A stretch of 34,390 nucleotides of DNA, from NCBI GenBank assembly GCA_020650975.1, contig JAIPMN010001558.1:1-34390 (forward strand), written 5' to 3'. Below the pieces are notes generated by a model. The model made no database searches. It was not told where the DNA came from and was given only the letters and a program-made list of their open reading frames with translations. This DNA is from Apostichopus californicus. Its lineage: Eukaryota; Echinodermata; Holothuroidea; Aspidochirotida; Stichopodidae. The position numbers were made by a program, and so were the translations under genes. Positions 21,501-33,500 of the stretch are shown in pieces (within the stretch, counting starts at the first letter, position 1; the number at the start of each line of letters is the position of its first letter).

Positions 21501-24500
21501 TTCTGGAGAATTATGCATAAATTATCAATATTTACTTTGCTCCTCACTTACCTGTCTCCCCACGACCTAAGCACACTCATTCTACGGTGCCTAGAACGAA
21601 CTGGTAACCTTTTAACACTGTGCGCCCTCTATGACCAACCCCTAGCGGGAGTGCTAAGGTTGTGGGAAGACAGGTAAGCTCGTCACTCGTAAATATCCAA
21701 ATCCAATAAGTTTTGGAATTTCTAGTTAAATTTATTTCACCCCTCACTTCTGTGTCTCCTCACCAACACATGGCATAAATCTCAGATAGTTTATAAATTG
21801 GTCCATATACTGTATTTTTAATGGTCAACTGAAAGCAAACACATTAACACTTCACGATCACCGAGTAAAAATGTTAGATTGACCCATACTACAGTAAAGA
21901 GAACTCTTAAAGTTGTGCATATTAGGTGCATGCACTTTAGAAGAAAGATTTGAAGTTTATGTTACGTGACAAGGGACTTTTATTCCAAAGAACAGGTTTT
22001 GGGAAATCTCATTAACAGCTCTGAGAGCTAATAAAAAGGTGATTTGTCTAGAAAATGATGCCAAATTCCTCATAAGCTAGTCACTAAACAAGCACACCTT
22101 TGCTGTGTACACAACCGGTATAAATTTTGTTCAAGTTGGTAAACAACCAGTGGGTAGCCGTACATTATATATTGAACAGAGAAATTTGAGCTATGCACTA
22201 CAGTAACTTTACTGTACTGTATTGTAGGTATAGTATTTACTAGGGATGTACCAACCGGATATTAAAAAATGATCTGGTTCCCATTTTGGATGAATCTTTT
22301 AGTATCTCTTAAAAGGATGTTGGTAGTATGTTAAATTTAGAACTGGAGTATCTTTTCTCCATATGCAAATTTCCTGAACCATTTCCACATTCTAAACATA
22401 TTTTCACAAGTTGAGGAAAAAGAAAGAGCAGTAATCTTCAGTCGTAATTATTGTTTTCTCTGATTTCATTCTTCTCCTTGGTAAAATCTGGTCTGGCCGG
22501 ATTTTGGGAAGAATCCGGCCAAGGCTGGTTCATGTCCAGTACTCATTTTGGATTAGCAAGGAAGCTACTAGACCTGTGGAACAGAATTCAAAATCAGTGC
22601 ATCATGGCTAAATTTACTTCGCTCCTCGTTAACCTGTCTCCCCACAACCTTATTGCACCCTTGTTCTACCGTGCCTGCAATGAACTGGTAACCTTTTAAC
22701 ACTGCGCCCTCTATGACCGGCCCCTCCGGACAATGGCCTCCCTTCTCATTCTACCATCCAAAGTGACAGCATCGTACATTTTTCGTTGGGATTTCTTCTA
22801 CGTAAGTTGTTCGGAACGGAGGAGGATTCAGATCAGTGCGAGGCTAAATGCACAGTATATGAGAAGGAATTTAAGTAAACTGAAATACCTAAAGTTTGTG
22901 CAAAGCTCTATATTCAGTGAATTTGCAGTGAAATACCAGTGGCTGTTATGCTTGTTGACAATGTTTTCTTGGAGATGGGGTTGAGGATGGTTTATTACAC
23001 TTCCCGATGCTTTGCGCCATTGCCCAACATCTCGAAACGTTTAGAAAGCAGACGTTGAGGCCCAGTTGATCTCTGTGTTGCAGCACCATACTGTACATGC
23101 TTCCAGACTATCCTGTGTATAAAGCCAAACATACAATGCTGATACAAACAAAATATACTATAATCGCTTGTAAACTGAATTGGAAAACTTTCAAAAAAAT
23201 TGAAAATTGGGTTGCAATCATATATTTTTTTAACTAGTTCTAGTATTAATATATTATAGTATGACACCTATTTAATTGTCACATGAAAATATGGTATGGA
23301 AATGAAATTTCCGTTGATCCTCAAGTTGAGAGCAAAATTGTCTATATGTTCATGATTTTATTGAAATTACGGAACTGACCTTGATCTTTCATAGTTGTAA
23401 ACTATACAGTACAAGTTGGATCTTATTAAGAGTATCACCAGCTTAAATGTCACATTTTGAAAGAATTATACTCTCTGAAAAAAACAGAAAAGTGTTGACA
23501 ATTAATTCATGTGTACATACTATAGTTTCATTAAGTTCCCAAAATTTTACAAAGTATGGTTAGATTATTTAAGGTGCATTGCAGGGATTTTATGTAAATA
23601 GAAATTTTGCACGCTCTGAATGTTGTCTCATAATATAAAATACCAAATTTATACCATAGATGTGAACAAAAAATACCCTACAGGTATGTTAAAAAAAAGG
23701 AGCAACTGCTGTACAGTATATCTTTGGATTTTGTTGCCATGCAATATTGCATAATTATTCCCAGAAGTATACATTAAGGAAATTTACAACAACAACAATT
23801 TGTCTGTTTTGTCTATATAGCCTGTGGACAAATTTTTAATTTTAGTTTTTGGTCACATATCTTTGTGTGCAGTACATACTGTAAGTGAATTGTAGGCTAC
23901 AATTCTGCTAGCCTGGCTGTAAAATATATAGTTAGCTCTATACCGTATTCCATCCCAAATCTGCAATTAAGTGATAAAATACAGTAGTACACTTCTAAAC
24001 ATTACTACAGTATATTTACAGTTTAGTAACCATAGCAATGCAGAAGCTAGTAAAGACTGTACTTCAAGCTATTTGTATATGGACATTTCATTCTTTCCTT
24101 GTGTTGAAGTATTCCTAGTGGTAAAACATGCAGGTACTACAGAGTATGGTAAAAACTAATACTGACTGGTTGTGCCATTATCTCTATACAGTAAATGTAG
24201 GAAACATAATTTCTTAAGTTTAAAAACATTACATTGCTTTTCAAGTTTAATTAATTAATAGTGCTCTTTTCCAACGTGTACAGCCAATATGCAGATATCA
24301 TTAAGGCCTGGGTATAATAGCTACAGTACAGTAATCACTCCATGCATCATGCATGGTTCATTAACCGATGTAAGTGACCATTGCATATCAGGCCAGATTG
24401 GTGACACAGAATGCAGAAAAAATACCAGAACAATGAAACTGATCACTAAGAGTATTTTGTTTTTATTGTCAGTTGTTTTGTATTTAGCATTCAGTTTGCT

Positions 24501-27500
24501 AGAGAGCTGTTTATTGTGTGATGTTTTGAGATGCAAATTTGATAACATCTGAAGCTATTACCTGTACACAATACACCAGTAAAATGCACAAAATAATTTA
24601 ATCTTATATGAATACCGTAGAAGAATGCATAGTTTGCGTATTGTATGTAAACAGCTGATTTGTATAGAACTACAGTATAGAAATTTTGTTGAAAAATAGG
24701 TAAAAGTTCGTTATAGCAGTCTTTCCCTCAGATGTACATGTACATATTATTTACCTTATTTCTTGGCATACCTGTTAAGTACCACACCAGTATATAATTT
24801 TCAAAAACCGCTGATGTGAACACTTAATTTTCCTGAAATGTCAAGGTTTTATTTTACCCTGATGTGTACTGTACATACCATACTGTGTAGAGGTATATAC
24901 TTACAATACTCAATGTAGATTTAGTACCCTTCAAATGAAGAGTCTCAGTATATCTGTCACTTTTGGTATAAAAACTCCAAATTTGTTTCATAATAGTCCT
25001 TTTATGCATGATTTAAAGATCTTTTATGTAAATCAGAATTTTAGAAAGGTTGAAAACTTGAATAAAATTGTCCTTACATGTTCTTTCTTTTTGTAATTAT
25101 ACTATATACTGTATCTGGCCATAAAGTGTGTGATCTTTCTACAGGCAAGGAATAATTTATTCAATATCTCTATACAAATTGCTACAGTATATGTACATTA
25201 AAAAGCGGTCAGATTCCTATACAAGTCCAACGATGTATAGCAGGGTTTAATTATACACAAGAATACTTTTATATAAAAGACAAAATTAAGAGTTAAATCA
25301 ATTACTTATTACTATTACATAATACCGTAGGAAAATCAGATTTTCTGATCCACTGACTCTGGAAAGTTTATAATTTTTCATTTTTTTGGAAGAATTGATT
25401 GTTCCATATGTACAGAAAAGGTCAATGGTTTTTAGGAAATAATTTTATGTTCAAATGTAATATATCAGTTGTGAAGGTTCTGAACTGTCTGTCTAGGCTC
25501 TCATAAAATGTGAGGGTTTCGTGTACAAAACTGCTAATATTCATCTCTACACTTGTATAGCAATTTCCCCAGTTTGGATATCATTTTTTTGGATACAATA
25601 CTGGATAAATTATTCCCCTGGGTGTTAAGGGTCATTACTGTAGGGGTGTCTGTTTGTCATGCGCCTCAAAATAGACTTGTATTTAATGTCTGACTGTCTG
25701 ACAGACTTTGTAGTCTGTAACTAGTCAGTAATTATAACCTCTGCAAGCAGCACCATGATGGCTTTGTTTTATGAGAGCTAGATATAAATTTATGATTTTA
25801 TAGAGACTTAATTAAACAAAGAAATTTGTTTACATCTTTGTGATACATGTAAAAGACTTGGGTTTATGGCACAAGGACAATTGTTTGCACACTATTGTTG
25901 TTGAATAGTAAGCCCAAATTGTGTAGTTCTCTATTCAACAGATTCTGTGTCTTTCATAAATGACATTGTTCTTTCCTTTCTTCACTCAGGTTGTACTGCA
26001 ATCAAAGGACTACAATGCCCTATCCATGAGTGTCATGGCTTTTGTTTCCATGATTTATCCATTGGAGTATATGTTCCCTGTGATCCCTCTCTTGCCAACA
26101 TGCATGGGCTCTGCTGAACAGGTAATAACATCTTCCTCCCCTCCCTCCTTCCTCTCTCTCCTCCTACTGTACATACCTCGTCCCTCCCTCTTAATTCCTT
26201 CCCACCCTCACTCTTAACTCCCTCTTAACTCACTCCCTCCCTTCCTCTTAACTCACTCCCTCCCTCCCTCTTTCCTCTCTCTCCTCCTACTGTACCTCCT
26301 CCCTCCCCCTTAACTCCCTCCCACCCTCCCTCTTAACTCACTCCCTCCCTACCTCTTAACTCACTCCCTATCTCTCCATCTCGTTCCTTCTCTCCTACTG
26401 TACCTCCATCTTATCTCCTCCCATTCTCCTCCCACCTCCCTTTTGCCACCTTTTTACCTCTCCCCTCTAACATCCCCACTCTAACCTGCCCCACCTCCTA
26501 CTGTACTGTAGGTCTCCCTCTTACCTCCTTCCTCTCACCTCTTATCTCCTCTCATTTCCCTTCCTCCCTTTCCTCTAACCACCTCCATCACCCCTGTCTA
26601 CTCCTTCATACCCCTCCCCCCTCTTTCTCTCATTCTCTATTGCTCTGTGAAGACCTTCATGATTTACAGGAATAGTAAAACTGATTATAGAAGATTATTG
26701 TTCAACTGATACTCGCATATTGTGAATTGAATTAACATATATCCCAATTTCATATTCAGAGTTTTTGTAATGTTGGATGGAATTTAGTGTGTTGCATTTT
26801 CCATAAAGTGAAGAACATATAATATTAAAGGAGCACCCATATATAGTATTTACATTGCTTCCTCACTTACCTGTCTGATCACAACTTCTGCACACTCACT
26901 GTACTCTGTCTAGAGTGACCTGGTATTATATTAAACCTTTTGACACTGACCTCACTAGTCACATCCTGTCAACTTACCTCCTTATTCTACCCACCCTCTT
27001 GCCCCCACCCCTTCCCTCCCCCAAGTATCTAGCTATTTGCTCTAAAGAATCGTCTCACTTTAAATAATACCATGTATTATTACTTTACTTGTATGACTTT
27101 TAAAGCTACATGTTACTTAATGTAATACACTGATATATTTATAAAATCTAATCATGAACCTGTTCCGATATTTAAGCGGGATATTAAAGTTTTGTTTCTG
27201 TTTTTGATCCCAAACAGCTCTTGTTAGCTCCAACACCATTTCTCATCGGAGTACCAGCTACGTTCTTCCGCTACAAACCCCAGTTCCTTCTGCCTGATGA
27301 TGTTTGGTTGGTGGACCTTGATGCAAACAAGGTATCTGAATGTTTTCAAATTTTGCTAAGCAAGAGTTTTACATCAAATTCAGATTGCCTTGTAACTAAT
27401 TACCCCACAAATATGTCAAATGTTTAGTTGGTATCACCCTCCATCACTTTAGAGATACTGGTCAACAAAAACAAGGAAGGGGAGTTTTCCTGGTGAAAGC

Positions 27501-30500
27501 TAGTGTTCTATTCATCAAACCTCCTCTTCATCCCTATCGTGTACATCTTGGTCTTTGTTTGTTGCATTGGTATTTTGGACAACCAAATAGTAAGACCTGG
27601 TTGTCAAACAGACACCCTGAAAATTCCTTAAAAATTTGCCTTGCACCCTTCCCCACCCCCCCCCCCCCCCTCCATGCACATCTTCTATTCTTCTGCTGTC
27701 ATGTTGTACAAAATGCAAATTTAGTTTCTTCCATAAAATTAAACCATATTTTGCTACCCACCAAATTTACTCAGATAGTAACATGGGCAATTTTGGGATA
27801 CGATGCTTAGAAAATACTTTATCCCACCCCCTCCCTATTTTCAACAAACCAGAGAATAAAACACTTCAGTAACAACTTGTGTCTTACATTGTAAAGTAGA
27901 CTAGAAAACATGGTTGAACAAGGCTCAATGCCGTTACCTTTCAAAAAATTCAAACCCGCATGGAATTTCAAAGGCTCTTTATAACGTTATATAGGAATAA
28001 ACTGAGAAATAAAAAGTTTCTGCTCATGGCTTGGCCAGAGACGTTTAACCCTGCAGACGGATTCTCCAGCTGCTTTAACAACAGCGATACATTAGCGCAC
28101 ATCGTCCGTGTCGGAAGAAGATGAAAAAATATGGTTCTCTGGAAACTTTGTTGAGACACGTAGACTGCTCTATTGATGTCATTTTCTCCTTCATTAATAT
28201 TTCATGATTTAATTTAAACTCCTCTGCGATGCCCTTTCATTGGATAGGAAATGACACTTAAGAGACCGATGGTAATCGTGGTTACCGTGACGACAGTCTA
28301 TATTGAATCGGTCGCCCACGGTATCTGCATCTTGCACACACATACATCGCACGACTTCATTGATCATATATGAGGTGTGACTCTCCCCGTCAAGTTTGGA
28401 CGTAATTTGAAACGGCTTCCGTAACAGTTAGTGATAGTTAACGAAAGGGTCGGTTCTTTTATATGTGCGAATGGCAAGAAACCCTAAATTTGTTTTTAAA
28501 TTCTGTTTCTGATGAGATGAGTGTGTGGGAGTGGATCTGGAAGCAATTTATAGAGCAAAACGATCCATTATGGAAAGCATAGATGTGTAGACTTAATGAT
28601 CGTTGACTTTGCAATGGGATATTTTTACATTAGCTGTTTTTTGTGAACAAAGAATAAAGCTTGATGAATTAATGAAGGGAGATTGCTTGATTAATGAAGG
28701 GAAGCCGAATTTAAGGGAAAATGTGAAATGTCAGATCTCAGTTCCCGCTAGAAATACTTTGAGCACAACAATTGTGTCATTCTTCAATATTGTAATTAAC
28801 TAAAAATGTATTTTATATTAATATAGTAAACCTTTTTTTTTATTCCTCAAGTGCTGAAGGCTGGTTGTCAGGGCATGTATGTGTTTTGTGTGTCCGAATA
28901 GATAGGCATTTCTCTGTATATATTTGTAATATCTCTTGTAAATATTGTATCTCAATAGTGCAGCTTGGTTGAATTTCACAAGTGCTATAGATCCATCTTA
29001 GTGAGTAGGATGCCTTATTGTTTTTGTAGAGTTCAAAGGTCATTTAAATTTTGAAGGATTGATCTGCACATCACACTTCTAGGTCTCGACAAGACACCAT
29101 GTTTGGCTGTCATCCACATGGTGCAGTATTCAGCATGTTGTTTGTGCCGACTTACTGCCACTGAATCTAACAGAAGTACAGTCGTTTGGATTTACTTGGC
29201 ACCTCGCTTACCTGTCTCCCCACAACCTTAGCATCCTCGTTCTACCGTGCCTAGAATGTCCTGGTAACCTCCTAACACTCAATCTAACAGAAGTACAGAA
29301 ATGTGGTTACAAACATTTTACTTTTTGTTTACAAATACTCTTGTTGTTACTCTTTTAATGTTGTTAGTTGTTACTCTTTTAATCTAAGTTGTTAAACTAA
29401 GTTGTTACTCTTTTAATCATACTTCATGGGTATCCAGAAATCTTCATTCCTGGCTAATTTAACAGCAATTTTTACCTTCCAGTGTCACATATTTCTGTAT
29501 TTCATATTTACGCGAAAAGTTCATATTCATTTGCTTTAGCGTATTGAGTGGCCCTTCAGCAGGTACTCACAAATGGCCAATATCTTTAGGACTATACTCC
29601 TAAGGAACAGGGATGACATCAGTACTGTATGTTGTGTCGATGGAAATACTGTAATTTAAAACTTGGAACTTGTCTCTTTTCCCATAGATCACCAAATCAG
29701 GAAAAGTAGAAATCATTCCAATCTTACCTGAACCAGAGGAGCAGGAACTCAAAACCCACTTAAAACAGGTAATGAGTAACAAATTACTCACAAATTTTTG
29801 CTGATTAAGATCTGCAGAGTTATTTTATGTAATCCCACAAAGACAAAATCCTGATTTATTACTCTAGGCCAGCTGAGGGTGAGAGAGAAATTACTGCTTT
29901 ACCGTCAAGCGAAATAAATAGCAGGGATGGAATGGGGAGTAGATCACTCCTGGTTCGTTGATTCAAATGACAGCACCGTGAACTGAAAGAACCGGTGCAT
30001 TTGCTGCCTCAAAAAAATACTTTGGCCTTGTTGACCAGGAGGAAATTGGCCCCTTTGGCACTTTAACCAAGGCTTAGCTTTTATTTCTGCAAATTGAGAA
30101 CTACAGAGTCAGGTCAAGTTTTTTAATGGTAGTCTGCGATGACCAAATTTTTTTTTGGACACCAATTCAACTGTGGAGGTTATCCGGCAGCCATCTAGTT
30201 GTTTCACATAAAATGCAAATTGCATTCACCCAACGCACACATGTATCTCTCCGACAGTGTACATCCTACAGTGACATGCTGGTCATTGTTAACATTTTTG
30301 CTACATTTTTACGGACAACCAAATTTGCCGTTTTTAAAAAAAAACCTTGAACCAAATGTAAAAGCCTGGTTGGCAGATAAAATTACCAACCAGACAAAAT
30401 TTATAAAGATTTGCTCCTGAGCTCCTGTTGTATTCAACAAACCCACACATCTCTCCAACAGCATACACACTAAAGTGACATACTGGTCATTGATAAGATT

Positions 30501-33500
30501 TTGCTACATTTTTAGGGACAACCAACTTTGATGTTCGGACAACCAAAATGTAAGAAAAGAATCCATTGAAATTTGCTCCTGAGCCTCTTCACAGGAATCA
30601 TAAAAATTTGATCTGATTTTTGTGTTTATTTTTGCATTCACTACAGGCATTAGCAAGCATGAGTTTGAACTATTTGCCTCCAATCAAGGACTTTGACAAA
30701 GCTCAAGGTGAGATAGAAGCTATTAATCGGCAGAGGGACACCGCCCCAGACAACAGCTTCAACAAGTACATATTCGGTAACGATGTCGACTCGGTCGACG
30801 TGGCAACCAGAGTCGCCATGGTGAAGTTCCTTCTATCTCCAAACGTCTTGGGCAACCACACCGAACACACGAGGACGCTAAGATTGCATCCACGGCCGGT
30901 GGTGGCGTTTCAAGTTAACAGCTTCCTAGCGTCCAGACCGATCAAAACAGATTTCATTGACACACTATCCAGAACTCAGGTAGGTAGAGGTCTTTTGTCA
31001 CGTTCGTAATAATAATAAATTACATTTATATAGCATTTAATACAGCGTTTCAAAGCGCTTTACAAAGTAGGAAAGAGACAAAGGAAACCAAGGAAAAAAA
31101 GAAACTAGGAATCAAACAGAAATGTTTAAGTTGTCTCTTGAAAATACAACGGGAGGGAGAGTCACGAATGTGAAATGGGAGTTTGTTCCAAAGAGAAGGC
31201 ACAGCGACAGAAAAGGCACGATCGCCATAACGAGTGCGGGTACGTGGACCAGGAGTTAATTGCAAATGCGCATGATAGGAAGAGTGATGGGTACTGTAAG
31301 TGTAGTTGAGAAGTAGGATCTTAAACTGGATGCGCTGAGAGACAGGAAGCCAATGCAATGAACGCGTACAGGAGTGATATGATCAAATTTTTTAGTGAGT
31401 GAGACAAGGCGCACAGCAGCGTTCTGAATTATCTGAAGAGGAGCTATATGAGAAACTGAAGCGTCAGTATTTTTTTATTTCTCTTGCCTGTCTCACCACA
31501 TTCATAGCACTCTCGTTTCACTGCATCTAGAGTTAAACGGGTAAACCATTTTTTGCAATCTACACCCTTAGCAAATTTTCATGACAAACAATTATCCTAC
31601 CACTCGAAGTGTCCCGATGTGTTTGCTACAATTTGGGGATATGACAGATATATAGTTCCGATGACAGACAAAATCACAAATAAATCGTTGATAAAATCGT
31701 CTTTTAAGGTGTAGCTTTGTCATGCTACCAAAACATCAAAATCTATGACTTATAAGACAGGAGATTGATGACACAAATCCATTGATGACTAAAATTATTT
31801 CAGTTAAAACTTTTCTGTTATCTACAAAGTGGGTATCAAACAACACCTGACTTCATCTGCTATGAAAATGTTGTTACAAGTAGGTTGGGTTGGTTGCCAA
31901 CATCTGCACTTGTTATGAAAGCTCGATCTTCTTGCAGAAGTTCCATAATCATACTCATTAAGAAGAGACCATATTTTGTGTGATCAATGCATTTACAATG
32001 CAGGACACATTTCTTTTTAACAGCTTCATATACCAGCTAGTGTAATGTTGTTGTGATCTCTTCTTTCTGTTAAGACAATCAAACCACCAGCAAATTCTTC
32101 TAATATTTGACTTTAGTAAAGTCATTCTACCCTTATGTGTTCTAAGGTGGTTGACAGTATGCTGCAATAAGATGCCAATCTGGTTCTTGTTTGCATCATA
32201 GACTGTAATTTTGCATTGATGTTTATTTAATGTCTCTCCAGAGACATCTGGCCAAGATATCCAATCATACATAAATTCTTTCCAATTTTTTTTTTTTTGG
32301 GTGGCATTCAACTTGGTTTGAAAAACAAATTTGTTTTAAAGAACAACAACAAGGCAATGTTTTGTAGATTGTCTAAAAATCCACCAAGAAAAGGGAACAA
32401 CATTATTTAAATATTTTTTAGTTTTAGCAATTCTCTTTTTTTCCTCTCTCCTTGGTTTTTTTTTATTTTTATTTTTATTTTTTTAGCTGTTTGTTTGTTT
32501 GTTTCTTCTCTCCATCCCTTGTCTACTAATCCCCTTACATCTATCTCTTTGTGTTCTTTTGTGTTCTTTTGTGTTCTGTGCGTGTTTTTGTCCCTTCTGT
32601 TACTGTTCCTTGTCATTCAGCCTCTGAAGAAGATCCTACTAGGATCGAAATGTCAGGCCAACTTTTTTTTACACATTCTCTTACGCAGGCTCTCTAGTGG
32701 ATAAGCAGTTTGCTTTTTTTTTTAGCTGTAACTTTTTTTTTCTATTTTTTTCTTTTAACAGGCTGTAGAGTACTTTGGAGAATACTGCCTCAATCCTACC
32801 AACCATACATTCCTGCGGATTCAAACCGGCCTCTTCGATCCTCAAATGATCGGTGACAAACAGAAATGGTTTCGAGACCAACTGGCTCCCGTCCCGTTTG
32901 CAGTCTATTTTGAGAATTGCACCCTGACTGCGGCAGTTCCCAGTAACTCGGAAGAGGCCTCTGACTCTTCAAACCCGACAGATGAGAGCGGTGAGAGTGA
33001 ACCGGAGGCGGAGAGCGATTCCTCTTCTTACTCCTCCCTGGATGACTTAGTCACAGATATGATGAATAGTGACATCAAAGGAGATGTTCAAGGTATTCAG
33101 ATTTGTTTTTGTCCACATTTGAATTGTAAATGAAGGTTTGAATTCGGTAGCATTTTTTCGTTCACATGATCAATCCTTACCGGGGGCGGATCAGAGAGGT
33201 ACAGTATCATGGAAGTGAGAGTTCATGCGGAGGTGAAAGCAGTTTTGATAAGAGTTCTGTTTCCTTAAGGTTATCAACATTGTCTTTTTTAATGACCTAG
33301 AAGACCCTGTTGTGAAATAGGCATAAAACTCTAGCATTGGCCATTTCAGGTCAGTTTGTCTTAAAGGTTGATCACCTCAGAACAGATATATAAGATAACG
33401 TATTGTTCATATGTTTTACCAGATAATGAGCTTTTCTGCCCATTTGATCATCTTCATAAAATGACAAATCTAGCATATATATATATATTGACAACATCTT

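Larger units (their letters stand above)
26122..27217 (+). other. MADD: MADD intron 3
   Basis: A 1.1-kb phase-0 intron. Its first half is the CT-rich tract described separately. A copy of the palindromic repeat family lies at 26847-26970. It ends TTTTTGATCCCAAACAG. Confidence 0.85.
27332..29687 (+). other. MADD: MADD intron 4
   Basis: A 2.4-kb phase-0 intron. It contains a GGACAACCAAA-bearing repeat near 27577, a poly-C run (27648-27670), a CpG-preserving patch (about 28250-28460), and a palindromic-family copy with a long flanking duplication at 29182-29280. It ends TCTCTTTTCCCATAG. Confidence 0.85.
30980..32761 (+). other. MADD: MADD intron 6
   Basis: A 1.8-kb phase-0 intron containing a LINE fragment (about 31005-31465), a palindromic-family copy, T-rich low-complexity sequence (32410-32620), and a hammerhead-like motif about 100 bp before the acceptor. 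It ends TTTTTTTCTTTTAACAG. Confidence 0.85.

Noticed and set aside
22243-22535. Second hAT-like element (GGGATGTACCAACCGGAT ... AATCCGGCCAAGG)
   Set aside because: The proposed ends pair poorly and no 8-bp duplication flanks them.
27515-27872. Gly-rich and Pro-rich overlapping open frames
   Set aside because: They are produced by the poly-C run at 27648-27670 and a surrounding repeat, and have no conserved motif.
31050-31358. Host gene on the minus strand
   Set aside because: The sequence is the C-terminal tail of a LINE reverse transcriptase ORF, 5'-truncated and frame-shifted.
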